A stretch of DNA of 64,000 bases from Mycolicibacter hiberniae (GCF_010729485.1 NZ_AP022609.1:3968001-4032000); one strand, 5' to 3'. Shown: positions 43,548 through 51,963, counted from the stretch's first letter. Made by a program: numbers and translations. Notes: generated from the letters alone by a model not told the origin.

Positions 43548-44279
43548 TCACCTGCTCAGGTAGGCCACGATTCCCGTGGCGACCGCCGCGGCGTACTGCG
43601 CTCGCCCGTCGGCGCTGTCCAACAGCGCCGCGTCCTGCGGGTTGCGCATGTTGCCCAGCTCGACCAGCACCGCCGGATATTCGGCCAGGTTCAGCCCGGC
43701 CAGATCCGCCCGCCCGTAGAGGCCGTCGGCGCCCAGGTAGCTCGACGGCGCGATCCCGGCGGCGCTCAGGGCATCCCGGATGTCGCCGGCCAGCGCCACG
43801 GCTGGGCCGGACTGGGCGTCGTTGAGCGGCGGGCTGGAGTAGTTGACGTGAAAGCCCCGGCCCGAGGCCGGCCCGCCGTCGGCGTGGATGGACACGATCG
43901 CGTCCGGGCGCGCGGCGTTGGCCGCGGCGGCCCGGGCGTCGATGCACGGGGCGGGCGAGGAGTCGTCACCGCGGGAGAGCTCGGTGTGCACGCCCAGGCT
44001 CTCCAGTTGCGCCCGGATCCGGTTGGTCACGTCCCAGTTCAGGCTGTGTTCGGGGTAGCCGGCGTCGGTTGCGGTTCCGCTGGTCTGGCACGGCTTGGTG
44101 CCGCCGCGGCCGTTGGGAACCTGCCGGGAGCTCGAAGCGTCGTTGGCGCCGCTGTGCCCCGGGTCCAGAAACACCGTCTTGCCGGCGACGCCGGGATCGG
44201 CCGAAGCGGTGGGCGCCACGATGCCGACCGCGAGTAAGCACGCGGCCGAGGCGACACAGACAACGGTCCGGCGACGCAC
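43548..44279 (-). CDS. ami1: N-acetylmuramoyl-L-alanine amidase Ami1 (Rv3717-like)
   Basis: 243 residues from GTG 44279. Signal peptide 1-27 with cleavage after ASA (TASADPG). Amidase_3 domain: zinc ligands His in FLDPGHSG (about 39-46), Glu in GYPEHSLNWD (about 74-83) and His in SIHADGG (about 130-136); catalytic Glu in AVLVELGNMRN (about 205). Ami1 cleaves the bond between MurNAc and L-Ala in peptidoglycan and is needed for daughter-cell separation. Length fits Rv3717 (241 residues). No SH3 or other wall-binding domain is present, as in the family. Confidence 0.92.
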   Translation of the reverse strand: MRRRTVVCVASAACLLAVGIVAPTASADPGVAGKTVFLDPGHSGANDASSSRQVPNGRGGTKPCQTSGTATDAGYPEHSLNWDVTNRIRAQLESLGVHTELSRGDDSSPAPCIDARAAAANAARPDAIVSIHADGGPASGRGFHVNYSSPPLNDAQSGPAVALAGDIRDALSAAGIAPSSYLGADGLYGRADLAGLNLAEYPAVLVELGNMRNPQDAALLDSADGRAQYAAAVATGIVAYLSR

Positions 44280-44328
44280 GGGCCAAGACTAGCAAGCGGC
44301 AACGGGTGGGCCGGGGTGTAATAGATCG

Positions 44329-45693
44329 ATGCAGCTGATGTCACCGCTCGATTCAGTATTCCTTCTGACCGAGACGCGTGAGCATCCGATGCACGTCGGC
44401 GGGCTGATGTTGCTGGAGCCGCCCGAGGGCGCCGGGCTGGAGTTCGTCGGCGAGATCTACCGGGACATGCTGGGTGCCCGGGACCTGCAGCCGGCTTTCC
44501 GCAAGCGCCCGGCGTCGCCGCTCGGGGGAGTCTCCAGCGTGGCCTGGGCCTTCGACGACGACGACGACGTCGACCTGGAGTACCACGTGCGGCGTTCGGC
44601 GCTGCCGGTGCCGGGCCGGGTGCGCGATCTGCTGGAGCTGACCTCACGGCTGCACGGCAGCCTGCTCGACCGGCACCGCCCGCTGTGGGAAGCCCACGTG
44701 GTCGAAGGCCTCAACGACGGCCGGTTCGCCGTCTACGTCAAGGTGCACCACAGCCTGATCGACGGTGTCTCGCTTTTGCGGCTGCTGGGCCGCACCCTTT
44801 CGACCGATCCGCGCGATCCCCAGCTGCGGACCCCGTGGACGGTCCGGCCCTCGTCGCGGCCGCGCCGTCCCGCCCCGTCCCGGCTGGGCGAACTGGCTCA
44901 GCTGGTCAAAGACACTGCGGCCCTGGGGCCCTCGACGGTGAAATTGGCGCGTGCCGCGCTGCTCGAGCAGCAGCTGACCCTGCCGTTCGAAGCGCCGCGC
45001 ACCATGCTCAACGTCAAGATCGGCGGTGCCCGCCGCTGCGCGGCGCAGTCCTGGCCGGTGCACCGCGTGGCCGCGATCAAACGGGCGGCGGGGGTCACCC
45101 TCAACGACGTGGTGCTCGCGATGTGCGCCGGGGCGCTGCGCGCCTACCTCGACGAGCGCGATGCCCTGCCGGAGCATCCGCTGGTGGCGATGGTCCCGGT
45201 GAGCCTGCGCACCGAAGCCGAGGCCGACTCCGGCGGCAACCTGGTCGGCACCATCTTGTGCAACCTGGCCACCGACCTGAGCGACCCCGCTGCGCGGCTG
45301 GCGACCATCAGCGAGTCCACCCGCAGCAACAAGAAGGTGTTCAGCGAGCTGCCGCGCGCTCAGGCGCTGGCGCTGTCGGCGGCCAACATGGCGCCGTTGG
45401 CGCTGGCCGCCGTCCCGGGCTTCGTCTCGGTGGCCAAGCCGCCGTTCAACGTCGTCATCTCCAACGTGCCCGGCCCGGCGGAGCCGCTGTACTGGCGGGG
45501 CGCCCGCCTCGACGGCAACTACCCGATGTCGATCGCCCTGGATGGGCAGGCGCTGAACATCACGGTGATCAGCAACGCCGGCAACCTCGACTTCGGGCTG
45601 GTCGGCTGCCGGCGCTCGGTTCCGCACCTGCAACGGCTGCTGGGGCACCTGGACACCGCGCTGGAAGACCTGGAACGCGCTGTGGGTGTGTGA
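44329..45693 (+). CDS. tgs2: Wax ester synthase/diacylglycerol acyltransferase Tgs2
   Basis: 454 residues, the length of M. tuberculosis Tgs2 (Rv3734c), which also pairs with a Nudix gene. Catalytic HHxxxDG is HHSLIDG at about 140-146. Other landmarks: MSPLDSVFLLTETREHPMH in pieces at the N-terminus, RPLWEAHVVEG near 124, and the C-terminal NVVISNVPGP motif near 373. It transfers fatty acyl-CoA to diacylglycerol or fatty alcohol, producing storage lipid at the membrane. ATG 44329 or the internal ATG 44338 could start it. Its end overlaps the Nudix start (GTGA). Confidence 0.9.
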   Translation: MQLMSPLDSVFLLTETREHPMHVGGLMLLEPPEGAGLEFVGEIYRDMLGARDLQPAFRKRPASPLGGVSSVAWAFDDDDDVDLEYHVRRSALPVPGRVRDLLELTSRLHGSLLDRHRPLWEAHVVEGLNDGRFAVYVKVHHSLIDGVSLLRLLGRTLSTDPRDPQLRTPWTVRPSSRPRRPAPSRLGELAQLVKDTAALGPSTVKLARAALLEQQLTLPFEAPRTMLNVKIGGARRCAAQSWPVHRVAAIKRAAGVTLNDVVLAMCAGALRAYLDERDALPEHPLVAMVPVSLRTEAEADSGGNLVGTILCNLATDLSDPAARLATISESTRSNKKVFSELPRAQALALSAANMAPLALAAVPGFVSVAKPPFNVVISNVPGPAEPLYWRGARLDGNYPMSIALDGQALNITVISNAGNLDFGLVGCRRSVPHLQRLLGHLDTALEDLERAVGV

Positions 45694-46169
45694 GCGTGGC
45701 CAGGCGCAGCGCCGGACTGCTGCTGTACCGGTGGGGGACCGGCGGTGGCGTCGAGGTGTTGATCGCCCACCCCGGCGGACCGTTCTGGGCGCGCAAGGAC
45801 GACGGCGCATGGTCGATCCCCAAGGGGGAGCAACCCGACGGCGAGGACCCGTGGCAGACCGCGCGCCGGGAATTCGCCGAAGAGATCGGCCTGGAGCCGC
45901 CCGACGGTGCCCGGACCGAGCTCGGCGTGCTGCGTCAGGCCGGCGGCAAACTGGTCACGGTGTTCGCGGTGTGCGGCGATCTGGATGTCACCGGCGCACG
46001 CAGCAACACCTTCGAACTGGAGTGGCCGCCGCGGTCGGGGAAGCTTCGAGAGTTTCCCGAGGTCGACCGGGTCGGCTGGTTCCCGATCGAGCAGGCGCGC
46101 GTCAAACTATTGGCCGGACAGCGCCTCGCCCTGGACCGGTTGACGGGTCACCTGGGGATCGAGCCCTAG
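45690..46169 (+). CDS. Nudix hydrolase (Rv3733c-like)
   Basis: 159 residues from GTG 45690, overlapping the tgs2 stop. The complete Nudix box GEQPDGEDPWQTARREFAEEIGL pattern (G-x5-E-x7-R-E-x2-E-E-x-G-L) spans 46-68. Family members hydrolyse nucleoside diphosphates linked to other moieties, for example CoA derivatives or modified nucleotides. A CoA-related substrate would suit the coupling with Tgs2 but is not shown. The stop codon TAG at 46167 overlaps, on the other strand, the stop of the fatty acyl-AMP ligase. Confidence 0.9.
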   Translation: MSVARRSAGLLLYRWGTGGGVEVLIAHPGGPFWARKDDGAWSIPKGEQPDGEDPWQTARREFAEEIGLEPPDGARTELGVLRQAGGKLVTVFAVCGDLDVTGARSNTFELEWPPRSGKLREFPEVDRVGWFPIEQARVKLLAGQRLALDRLTGHLGIEP

Positions 46170-48007
46170 CCCTGGGGCGGCGGCGTTCCCTGTTGCTGCG
46201 AACGCCGCTGCGCCAAGCTGGAGACGATCATCCGGGCCAGCGTGCTCGCGCCCGTTGCCTGCGCGGACTGCACGGCGGGCGCGGCTGCGGCATGCCACTG
46301 CGCCAGCGGATTCAGTTCGCCGGCGAGGAACTGTCGCCGGCATTCGCCCCGCTGAATCTTGCCGCTTGAGGTGGTGGGCACCCGCATCGCCGGCACCAGC
46401 AACACGTCGTGGGTCACTAGGCCGTGCTGCTCGCGGACCGCCGCTCGGATGGACTCCATGATTGCGTCGTACTCGCTCTCGGCGACCTGCTGCCGAAAGT
46501 CCAGTTCCTGCACGACCACCAGTCGGGTGTCGCCATTCGGTTTCGGTTGCACCGAGAAGACCGCGCCGCGGTCCGCCAGCAGCCCCGGATGGCTGGCCTG
46601 CACCGTCGGCTCGATGTTGTTGGGGTAGTAGGTGCTGTCGCCGATGGTGATGAGGTCCTTCCACCGCCCGGTGACGAACACCTCGCCCTGGCAGAGGAAT
46701 CCCATGTCGCCGGTGCGCAGAAAGGGGCCTTCGTCGGTGTCGGACAGGAATCCGGCGAAGGTGTGCGCGTTCTCTATCGGCCGTGCCCAGTAACCCTGCG
46801 CAACGCTGGGCCCGGACACCCAGATCTCGCCGACCTCGTCCGGTCCGAGACAGCGACGGGTCTCCGGGTCGGCGATCACGACCCGTTGGCCGTAGACCGG
46901 TGGGCCGCAGCTGACCACCGCGACCGCGGCGGTGTCGGCGGTGACGTCCACGGCGCGGTTCTCGCTGAGCGCCTTGCTGTCGACGTAGCGCACACCGGCG
47001 ACGTCAGGAGTGGGGTCTGCCGAGACCAGCAGGGTGGCCTCGGCCAGGCCGTAGCACGGCAGAAACGACTGGATGCGGAATCCCGCCGGAGCGAACGCGT
47101 CGGCGAACTCCTGAATGGTCGACGCGTGGATCTGCTCGGAACTGCTTGCGGCGGTGGTCCAGTGCGACAGGTCCAGTGCCGCGCGCTCGTCGGGGGTGCT
47201 GTTTTTGACGCACAACCGGTAGGCGCTGTTGGGTGCTGCGGTCGTGTTGGCCTTGAACCGGGACATGGCCTCCAGCCACGCCATGGGCCGCTGGAAGAAG
47301 ACGATCGGTGACATCAAGACGGTGGTGCAGCCGACGTAGATCATCTCCAGGACTCCGCCGATCAGTCCCATGTCGTGCTGCTGCGGCAGGAAGTAGACGG
47401 CTGTCTCATGCTCGTTGCCGTGGTAGGCCCGGCGGATGGACTCCAGGTTGTGCATGAGGTTGCCGTGCGTCACCACGACGCCCTTGGGTGATTTGGTCGA
47501 ACCGGAGGTGTACTGGATCATCGCCGTGGTGCTCGGGTCGATGTCGGGCGGTTGCCACGCTTCGGGGGCGAGGTCTTGGTCGGTGGCAGACCACCGCAGC
47601 GCCGACATACCGGGCACATCGGCGGCCGCCATCCGAAGTTGGGTCTGCGTGGTGGAGGTCGCCACCGCGAAGATGGGCCGCGCGTCGGGTGCGACCAGTT
47701 TCAGGCGGGCCAGGGGGGTGTCGACCGGCACCGCGATCGCCCCGGCGTAAAAGCAGCCGAAAATGCTGATGATGCTGTCCAGGCCCGGTCGGCAGATCGC
47801 CAGCACCCGCTGCCCGGCGGCACCCTGGCGTTGCAGGTCGGCCGCCACCGCCCGAGCCTTGGCGTCGAGTTCCCGATACGTCAGGCTGGCCGTGACGTTA
47901 TTGCCGTCCGGGGCGAAGCGGAACGCGACTTTGTCCCCATACCGGTCGGCTTGTATCCGCAGCATGTCCACTAAGGTGTGGGCGTCTGGCATGAACTGCT
48001 CTGGCAT
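46166..48007 (-). CDS. Fatty acyl-AMP ligase (FadD/FAAL family)
   Basis: 613 residues from ATG 48007; ATG 47992 is an alternative. Adenylation motif YTSGSTKSPKGVVVTHGN at about 163-180; a large N-terminal domain with NSAYRLC and CYGLAEATLLV typical of FAAL (fatty acyl-AMP ligases), an RTGDMGF core and a C-terminal TSSGKIQRGECR near 555-566. FAALs activate fatty acids to acyl-AMP and pass them to an acyl carrier or polyketide synthase, with an insertion that prevents CoA use. No PKS or ACP gene is adjacent, so the partner is elsewhere. The 46-residue C-terminus is Gln/Pro-rich (RRSQQQGTPPPQG). The frame upstream of 48007 is not coding. Confidence 0.9.
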   Translation of the reverse strand: MPEQFMPDAHTLVDMLRIQADRYGDKVAFRFAPDGNNVTASLTYRELDAKARAVAADLQRQGAAGQRVLAICRPGLDSIISIFGCFYAGAIAVPVDTPLARLKLVAPDARPIFAVATSTTQTQLRMAAADVPGMSALRWSATDQDLAPEAWQPPDIDPSTTAMIQYTSGSTKSPKGVVVTHGNLMHNLESIRRAYHGNEHETAVYFLPQQHDMGLIGGVLEMIYVGCTTVLMSPIVFFQRPMAWLEAMSRFKANTTAAPNSAYRLCVKNSTPDERAALDLSHWTTAASSSEQIHASTIQEFADAFAPAGFRIQSFLPCYGLAEATLLVSADPTPDVAGVRYVDSKALSENRAVDVTADTAAVAVVSCGPPVYGQRVVIADPETRRCLGPDEVGEIWVSGPSVAQGYWARPIENAHTFAGFLSDTDEGPFLRTGDMGFLCQGEVFVTGRWKDLITIGDSTYYPNNIEPTVQASHPGLLADRGAVFSVQPKPNGDTRLVVVQELDFRQQVAESEYDAIMESIRAAVREQHGLVTHDVLLVPAMRVPTTSSGKIQRGECRRQFLAGELNPLAQWHAAAAPAVQSAQATGASTLARMIVSSLAQRRSQQQGTPPPQG

Positions 48008-48041
48008 CCAGACACCATAATGCGTGCGGCCCGCGGCGGGG

Positions 48042-48176
48042 CTAGGAGCGGGGCGACTCCGCGTGGCCGGCGCACCACTGATCGGGCGGCACCTGCGCGC
48101 GTACGTCGGCGATGTGGTCGCCGCAGCCGTCCCAGGTGATCTTGCCGCAGACCCGACACGGCACGGGATAGCACAT
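48042..48176 (-). CDS. Cys-rich mini protein (44 aa)
   Basis: ATG 48176 with AAAGGAG six to seven bases upstream; TAG at 48042-48044. It begins MCYPVPCRVCGKITW and contains Cys at 2, 7, 10, 18 and 35 plus His at 21 and 38. The Cx2C (CRVC) with later Cys/His looks like a zinc ribbon or metal knuckle. I believe nearly identical short proteins (MCYPVxCxxCGKxTWxGCG) occur across bacteria and fungi, function unknown. Lies 22 bp downstream of the DUF302 gene on the same strand. Confidence 0.75.
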   Translation of the reverse strand: MCYPVPCRVCGKITWDGCGDHIADVRAQVPPDQWCAGHAESPRS

Positions 48177-48198
48177 CGGCGGCTCCTTTCAGGTGGCG

Positions 48199-48615
48199 TC
48201 AGGTGGCGCGAAACGCAACCGCCAGAGTATCGATGACGTTGCGGATCTTCTCGCTCACCTCGGCGGCGATCTCCGCCAGCGCCGGGTTGTCGACGATCTC
48301 GGCCATCAGCTGCGGGTTCATCGCCTCCACCAGCACCGTGCCCGGGTGCTCGGTGTCCTCGCGGACCACGACGTTGCACGGCAGCAGCACCCCGATGCGC
48401 TTCTCGGCCGTCACGGCGCGGTGCGCCAGGGGCGGGTTGCAGGCGCCCAGGATCAGGTAGCGCTCGATCTGCTCGCCCAGCTTCGCTTTCAGCGTGGCCT
48501 GCACATCGATCTCGGTCAACACGCCGAAGCCGTTGTCTTTCAGAACCTCTCGCGTTTTTTCGGTAACCGCGTCGAAATCGGCGCCGGTCACCGCAGTGCT
48601 CAATGCCACGGACAT
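48199..48615 (-). CDS. DUF302-domain protein
   Basis: 138 residues from ATG 48615, with GAGGAGG-type sequence before it. A DUF302 domain with landmarks TREVLKDNGFGVLTEID near 20-36, ILGACNPPLAHRA near 56-68 and LLPCNVVVRE near 78-87. DUF302 proteins often sit beside persulfide, copper or redox-stress genes controlled by CsoR-type repressors. Two Cys (GAC, LPC) are at positions typical for this family. The divergent promoter carries overlapping palindromes (48655-48674). It probably forms an operon with the 44-residue Cys-rich protein. Confidence 0.88.
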   Translation of the reverse strand: MSVALSTAVTGADFDAVTEKTREVLKDNGFGVLTEIDVQATLKAKLGEQIERYLILGACNPPLAHRAVTAEKRIGVLLPCNVVVREDTEHPGTVLVEAMNPQLMAEIVDNPALAEIAAEVSEKIRNVIDTLAVAFRAT

Positions 48616-48654
48616 GGGAACCTCCTCGGTTGGGATGCGATCAGTGTATCAGAC

Positions 48655-48674
48655 ACCCCCGGGGGTATATACCC
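48655..48674. promoter_or_regulatory. Overlapping 12-bp palindromes in a divergent promoter
   Basis: ACCCCCGGGGGT at 48655-48666 and GGGTATATACCC at 48663-48674 are both perfect palindromes sharing four bases. They lie between the DUF302 gene (start 48615) and the dehalogenase gene (start 48693). Runs of C and G flanked by TAT resemble CsoR-family operators; no CsoR gene is in the window. Confidence 0.65.
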
Positions 48675-48692
48675 GCCCGGTATCGTCACCGC

Positions 48693-49598
48693 ATGCACAC
48701 CCTGCGCACGCCCGAGGACAGGTTCGCCGGCCTCCCGGATTTCGCCTACCCGCCGCAGTTCTGCGACCTCGACGACGATGACGGCGGCACGCTGCGGGTG
48801 GCGTGGGTGCACGACGGTCCCGAGGACGGCGAACCGGTTCTGATGCTGCACGGTGAGCCGTCGTGGTCGTTCCTGTACCGCAAGATGATGCCGATCCTGG
48901 CGAAGGCCGGATATCGGGTGATCTGCCCGGATCTGGTCGGGTTCGGCCGGTCCGACAAGCCGGCCCGCGCTCACGACCACACCTATGCACGCCACGTCGA
49001 GTGGATGCGCGCGCTGGCGTTCGACGTCCTCGACCTGCATGGGGTGACCCTGGTGTGCCAGGACTGGGGAGGGCTGATCGGGCTGCGGGTGCTGGCGGAG
49101 AACCCGGACCGGTTCCGTGGCGTCGTCGTGGCCAACACCGGACTGCCCACCGGCGACATCGCGATGCCGGAGGTCTGGTGGCGTTTCCGGGAGGCGATCC
49201 AGGCCGCGCCCACGATCGACGTCGGCCGGTTCGTGCAGGCCGGGTGCCGTCGGTCGATGAGCGATGAGGTGCGGGCCGGCTACGACGCCCCGTTCCCCGA
49301 CGACAGGTATTGCGTGGGACCGCGGACCATGCCGTCGCTGATCCCGACCACCCCCGAGGATCCCGCGGCCGCGGCCAACCGGGTGGCGTGGGCCGCGCTG
49401 TGCGCTTCGCAGATCCCGATGCTGGTCGCGTTCAGCGACAGCGACCCGATCACCGGCGCCATGGGGCCGATCTTCCAGCGCACGATGGCCGGTGCGCGGG
49501 GTCGCTCTCACCCGGTGATCGAAAACGCCGGGCATTTCCTGCAGGAGGATGCCGGCGAAGAGCTCGCGCGCCACGTGGTGGAGTTCCTGCGCCGCTGA
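48693..49598 (+). CDS. dhmA: Haloalkane dehalogenase / alpha-beta hydrolase (DhmA-like)
   Basis: 301 residues from ATG 48693. HGxP oxyanion motif in MLHGEPSWSFLYR (about 52-64), nucleophile Asp in CQDWGGLIGLR (about 123-133), late base His in ENAGHFLQEDAG (about 279-290) and a cap region with GYDAPFPDDRYCVGPRTMP. It resembles M. tuberculosis DhmA (Rv2296). Haloalkane dehalogenases replace a halogen by hydroxyl; the halide-stabilising Trp next to the nucleophile (DW) is present. Natural substrates in mycobacteria are unknown. It is divergent from the DUF302 gene. Confidence 0.83.
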   Translation: MHTLRTPEDRFAGLPDFAYPPQFCDLDDDDGGTLRVAWVHDGPEDGEPVLMLHGEPSWSFLYRKMMPILAKAGYRVICPDLVGFGRSDKPARAHDHTYARHVEWMRALAFDVLDLHGVTLVCQDWGGLIGLRVLAENPDRFRGVVVANTGLPTGDIAMPEVWWRFREAIQAAPTIDVGRFVQAGCRRSMSDEVRAGYDAPFPDDRYCVGPRTMPSLIPTTPEDPAAAANRVAWAALCASQIPMLVAFSDSDPITGAMGPIFQRTMAGARGRSHPVIENAGHFLQEDAGEELARHVVEFLRR

Positions 49599-49649
49599 CG
49601 GTGTGCGCCCCCGGAGGGGTCTCGCTGGGGCGCGTCAGCCGGGGGAGAG

Positions 49650-49760
49650 GGCTCCCGCCGGGGAGCGTCCGCCGGGGAGTGATCCCGCCGGGGAGCGTCC
49701 GCCGGGGGGAGTGATCCCGCCGGGGAGCTTCCGCTGGGGAGTGATCCCGCCGGAGAGGCA
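49650..49760. repeat. Tandem 30-32 bp repeat downstream of dhmA
   Basis: Units built on GATCCCGCCGGGGAGC-N2-CCGCCGGGGAGT occur at 49650-49680, 49681-49712 and 49713-49742, with a partial fourth unit to about 49760. They differ in the number of G residues and single substitutions. No protein is encoded. Between 49599 and 49909 nothing else is seen except the long hairpin at 49763. Confidence 0.75.
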
Positions 49761-49762
49761 TT

Positions 49763-49855
49763 GTGATGTCTGCCCGCCTTTGAGCGACAACGTCGCCAGT
49801 CCGGCGCGGGCGGGCTGCGGTTTGTCGCTCAGAGGTGGGCAATAGACACATCACC
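49763..49855. repeat. Long imperfect inverted repeat before ligC
   Basis: TGCCCGCCTTTGAGCGACAA at 49771-49790 pairs with 49822-49841 (18 of 20 positions), and outer bases GTGATGTC and GACACATCAC extend the stem, giving a hairpin of about 28 bp with a 31-base loop. I recall similar TTGTCGCTC-type sequences between genes in other mycobacteria, so it may be a dispersed palindromic element. Confidence 0.6.
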
Positions 49856-49909
49856 CGCTGCGCCGTGAATTCTGTGACAGACGAGGTCGCAGCATCCATC
49901 ATGGACACT

Positions 49910-50944
49910 ATGGACCTGCCCGTGGCCCCGCCGGTGGCTCCGATGCTCGCCAAGGCGGCGGCCAAGGTTCCCGCCGACGACGGGGCAGTCGGAGCCTGGT
50001 CCTACGAACCGAAATGGGATGGCTTTCGTGCCATCGTGTTTCGCGACGGCGACGACGTGCTGCTGCAGTCCCGCAACGGCAAACCGCTGAGCCGCTACTT
50101 TCCCGAACTGCTGGACGCAGTGCGTGCCGAAGTCGCCCCGCGTTGCGTGCTCGACGGCGAGGTGGTGGTGCCGCGCCAGATCGGCGGCCGCACCCGGCTG
50201 GACTGGGACTCGCTGAGTCAGCGCATTCATCCCGCCCAGAGCCGCGTGCGCCTGCTGGCCGAACAGACGCCGGCGCAGTTCATCGCCTTCGACGCGCTGG
50301 CCGCCGGCGACACCGCCCTGCTCGACGAGCCGTTTCGGGTGCGGCGGGCGGCCCTGTCCGAGCTGATCACCGGTGGCGCCAGCTGTCATGTCACCCGCGC
50401 CACCGAGGACCCCGAGCAGGCCATGCGCTGGCTCATCACCTTCGAGGGTGCCGGGCTGGACGGGGTGGTGGCCAAGCGGACCGACGGGCCGTATCTGCCG
50501 GGCAAGCGGGAGATGGTCAAGATCAAGCACCACCGCGACGCCGACTGCGTGGTGATGGGATACCGCATCCACAAGAGCGGTGCGGGTATCGGTTCGCTGC
50601 TGCTGGGGCTCTACCGTCCCGACGGCGAGCTCGCGATGGTCGGCGGTGCGGCCTCGTTCAGCGACGCCGACCGGCTGGCGCTGCACCGCGAGCTGGAGCC
50701 GCTGCGCATCGGTGACGTCCGCGACGGCGAGCCCAGCCGGTGGAACTCGGCGGCCGACAAGCAGTGGATTCCGATCCGGCCGGAGCGCGTCGCCGAGGTC
50801 GCCTACGACCAGATGGAAGGAAACCGCTTCCGGCACACCGTGAAGCTGCTGCGGTGGCGCCCCGATCGGGACCCGGCCAGCTGCACCTTCGACCAGCTTG
50901 AGGTGCCGCTGAACTACGACCTCGCCGACGTGTTGGCGACCTGA
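49910..50944 (+). CDS. ligC: ATP-dependent DNA ligase LigC
   Basis: 344 residues from ATG 49910, chosen because the M. tuberculosis LigC (Rv3731) begins in the same way (M-x-LPV-x-PPV-x-PMLAK); ATG 49901 is nine bases upstream. The active-site lysine is K35 in EPKWDGFR. Further ligase motifs are LDGEVVVP (about 85), GAGLDGVVAKR (about 189) and VKIKHHRDADCVV (about 210), then the OB-fold with RPERVAEVAYDQMEG. LigC seals nicks in non-homologous end joining and base excision repair backup. It is directly followed by a polymerase gene. Confidence 0.92.
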   Translation: MDLPVAPPVAPMLAKAAAKVPADDGAVGAWSYEPKWDGFRAIVFRDGDDVLLQSRNGKPLSRYFPELLDAVRAEVAPRCVLDGEVVVPRQIGGRTRLDWDSLSQRIHPAQSRVRLLAEQTPAQFIAFDALAAGDTALLDEPFRVRRAALSELITGGASCHVTRATEDPEQAMRWLITFEGAGLDGVVAKRTDGPYLPGKREMVKIKHHRDADCVVMGYRIHKSGAGIGSLLLGLYRPDGELAMVGGAASFSDADRLALHRELEPLRIGDVRDGEPSRWNSAADKQWIPIRPERVAEVAYDQMEGNRFRHTVKLLRWRPDRDPASCTFDQLEVPLNYDLADVLAT

Positions 50945-50945
50945 C

Positions 50946-51962
50946 ATGGCCGAGCCCGAGGTGCTGGACGTCGACGGTGTCCCGGTCCGGCTCACCAGCC
51001 CCGACAAGGTCTATTTCCCCCGGTTGGGCGCCGGGGGCACCAAGCGGGCGCTGGCCGCGTACTACCTGGCGGTGGCGCGTGGCCCGCTGCTGCATGCCCT
51101 GGCCGACCGGCCCAGCCACCTGCAACGGTTCCCCGACGGCATCGACGGCGCCGAGGTCTACCAGAAACGACTGCCCAAGGGGCACCCACCGGAGCTGGAG
51201 ACCTGCCGGGTCACGTTCCCGTCCGGGCGTACTGCCGATGCTCTGAAGGTCACCCGGCCCGCCGACATCCTGTGGGCGGTGCAGATGAGCACCGTGACCT
51301 TCCACCCCTGGCCGGTGCGCTGCGGTGACACCGACCACCCCGACGAGCTGCGGATCGACCTGGACCCGCAGCCCGGCACCGGATTCGACGAGGCCCGAGC
51401 GGTCGCGCTGCAGGTGCTGCGCCCGCTGCTCGACGAACTCGGGCTGATCGGCCACGTCAAGACCTCCGGTGGTCGCGGCCTGCACGTGTATCTGCGGATC
51501 AAGACCGACTGGGACTTCGTCGCGGTCCGCCGGGCCGGTATTGCGCTGGCCCGCGAAGTGGAGCGGCGCGCGCCGGAGGCGGTCACCACGTCGTGGTGGA
51601 AGGAAGAACGCGGCGCGCGGATCTTCGTCGACTTCAACCAGAACGCCCGCGATCGCACCATGGCATCGGCCTATTCGGCGCGGGCCACGCCGATCGCCAC
51701 CGTCTCGACCCCGTTGACCTGGGACGAGTTGTCCGGAGCCGACCCCGACGACTACACCATCGCCACGGTGCCGGACTTGATCGCGCGGCGCGGCGATCCC
51801 TGGAGCGCCATAGATGACGTCGAACAGTCCCTCGACCCGCTGTTGGCCCTGGCGGCCGACGACGAGGCCCGCGGGCTCGGCGACCTGCCCTACCCGCCGA
51901 ACTATCCGAAAATGCCCGGCGAACCCAAACGGGTGCAGCCGAGCCGGGAAAGATCAGACTGA
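50946..51962 (+). CDS. NHEJ primase-polymerase PolD1 (LigD polymerase domain)
   Basis: 338 residues from ATG 50946, one base after the ligC stop. AEP primase-polymerase motifs: two catalytic Asp in ELRIDLDPQPG (about 134-143), HVKTSGGRGLHVYLR (about 171-185) with the basic nucleotide site, and the later IATVPDLIARRGDPW. It adds ribonucleotides and fills gaps at DNA ends. It is the stand-alone counterpart of the polymerase domain of LigD and matches Rv3730c in length and partner. Here it is co-directional with ligC, forming a two-gene repair operon. Its stop lies one base from the convergent TetR gene. Confidence 0.9.
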   Translation: MAEPEVLDVDGVPVRLTSPDKVYFPRLGAGGTKRALAAYYLAVARGPLLHALADRPSHLQRFPDGIDGAEVYQKRLPKGHPPELETCRVTFPSGRTADALKVTRPADILWAVQMSTVTFHPWPVRCGDTDHPDELRIDLDPQPGTGFDEARAVALQVLRPLLDELGLIGHVKTSGGRGLHVYLRIKTDWDFVAVRRAGIALAREVERRAPEAVTTSWWKEERGARIFVDFNQNARDRTMASAYSARATPIATVSTPLTWDELSGADPDDYTIATVPDLIARRGDPWSAIDDVEQSLDPLLALAADDEARGLGDLPYPPNYPKMPGEPKRVQPSRERSD

Positions 51963-51963
51963 G

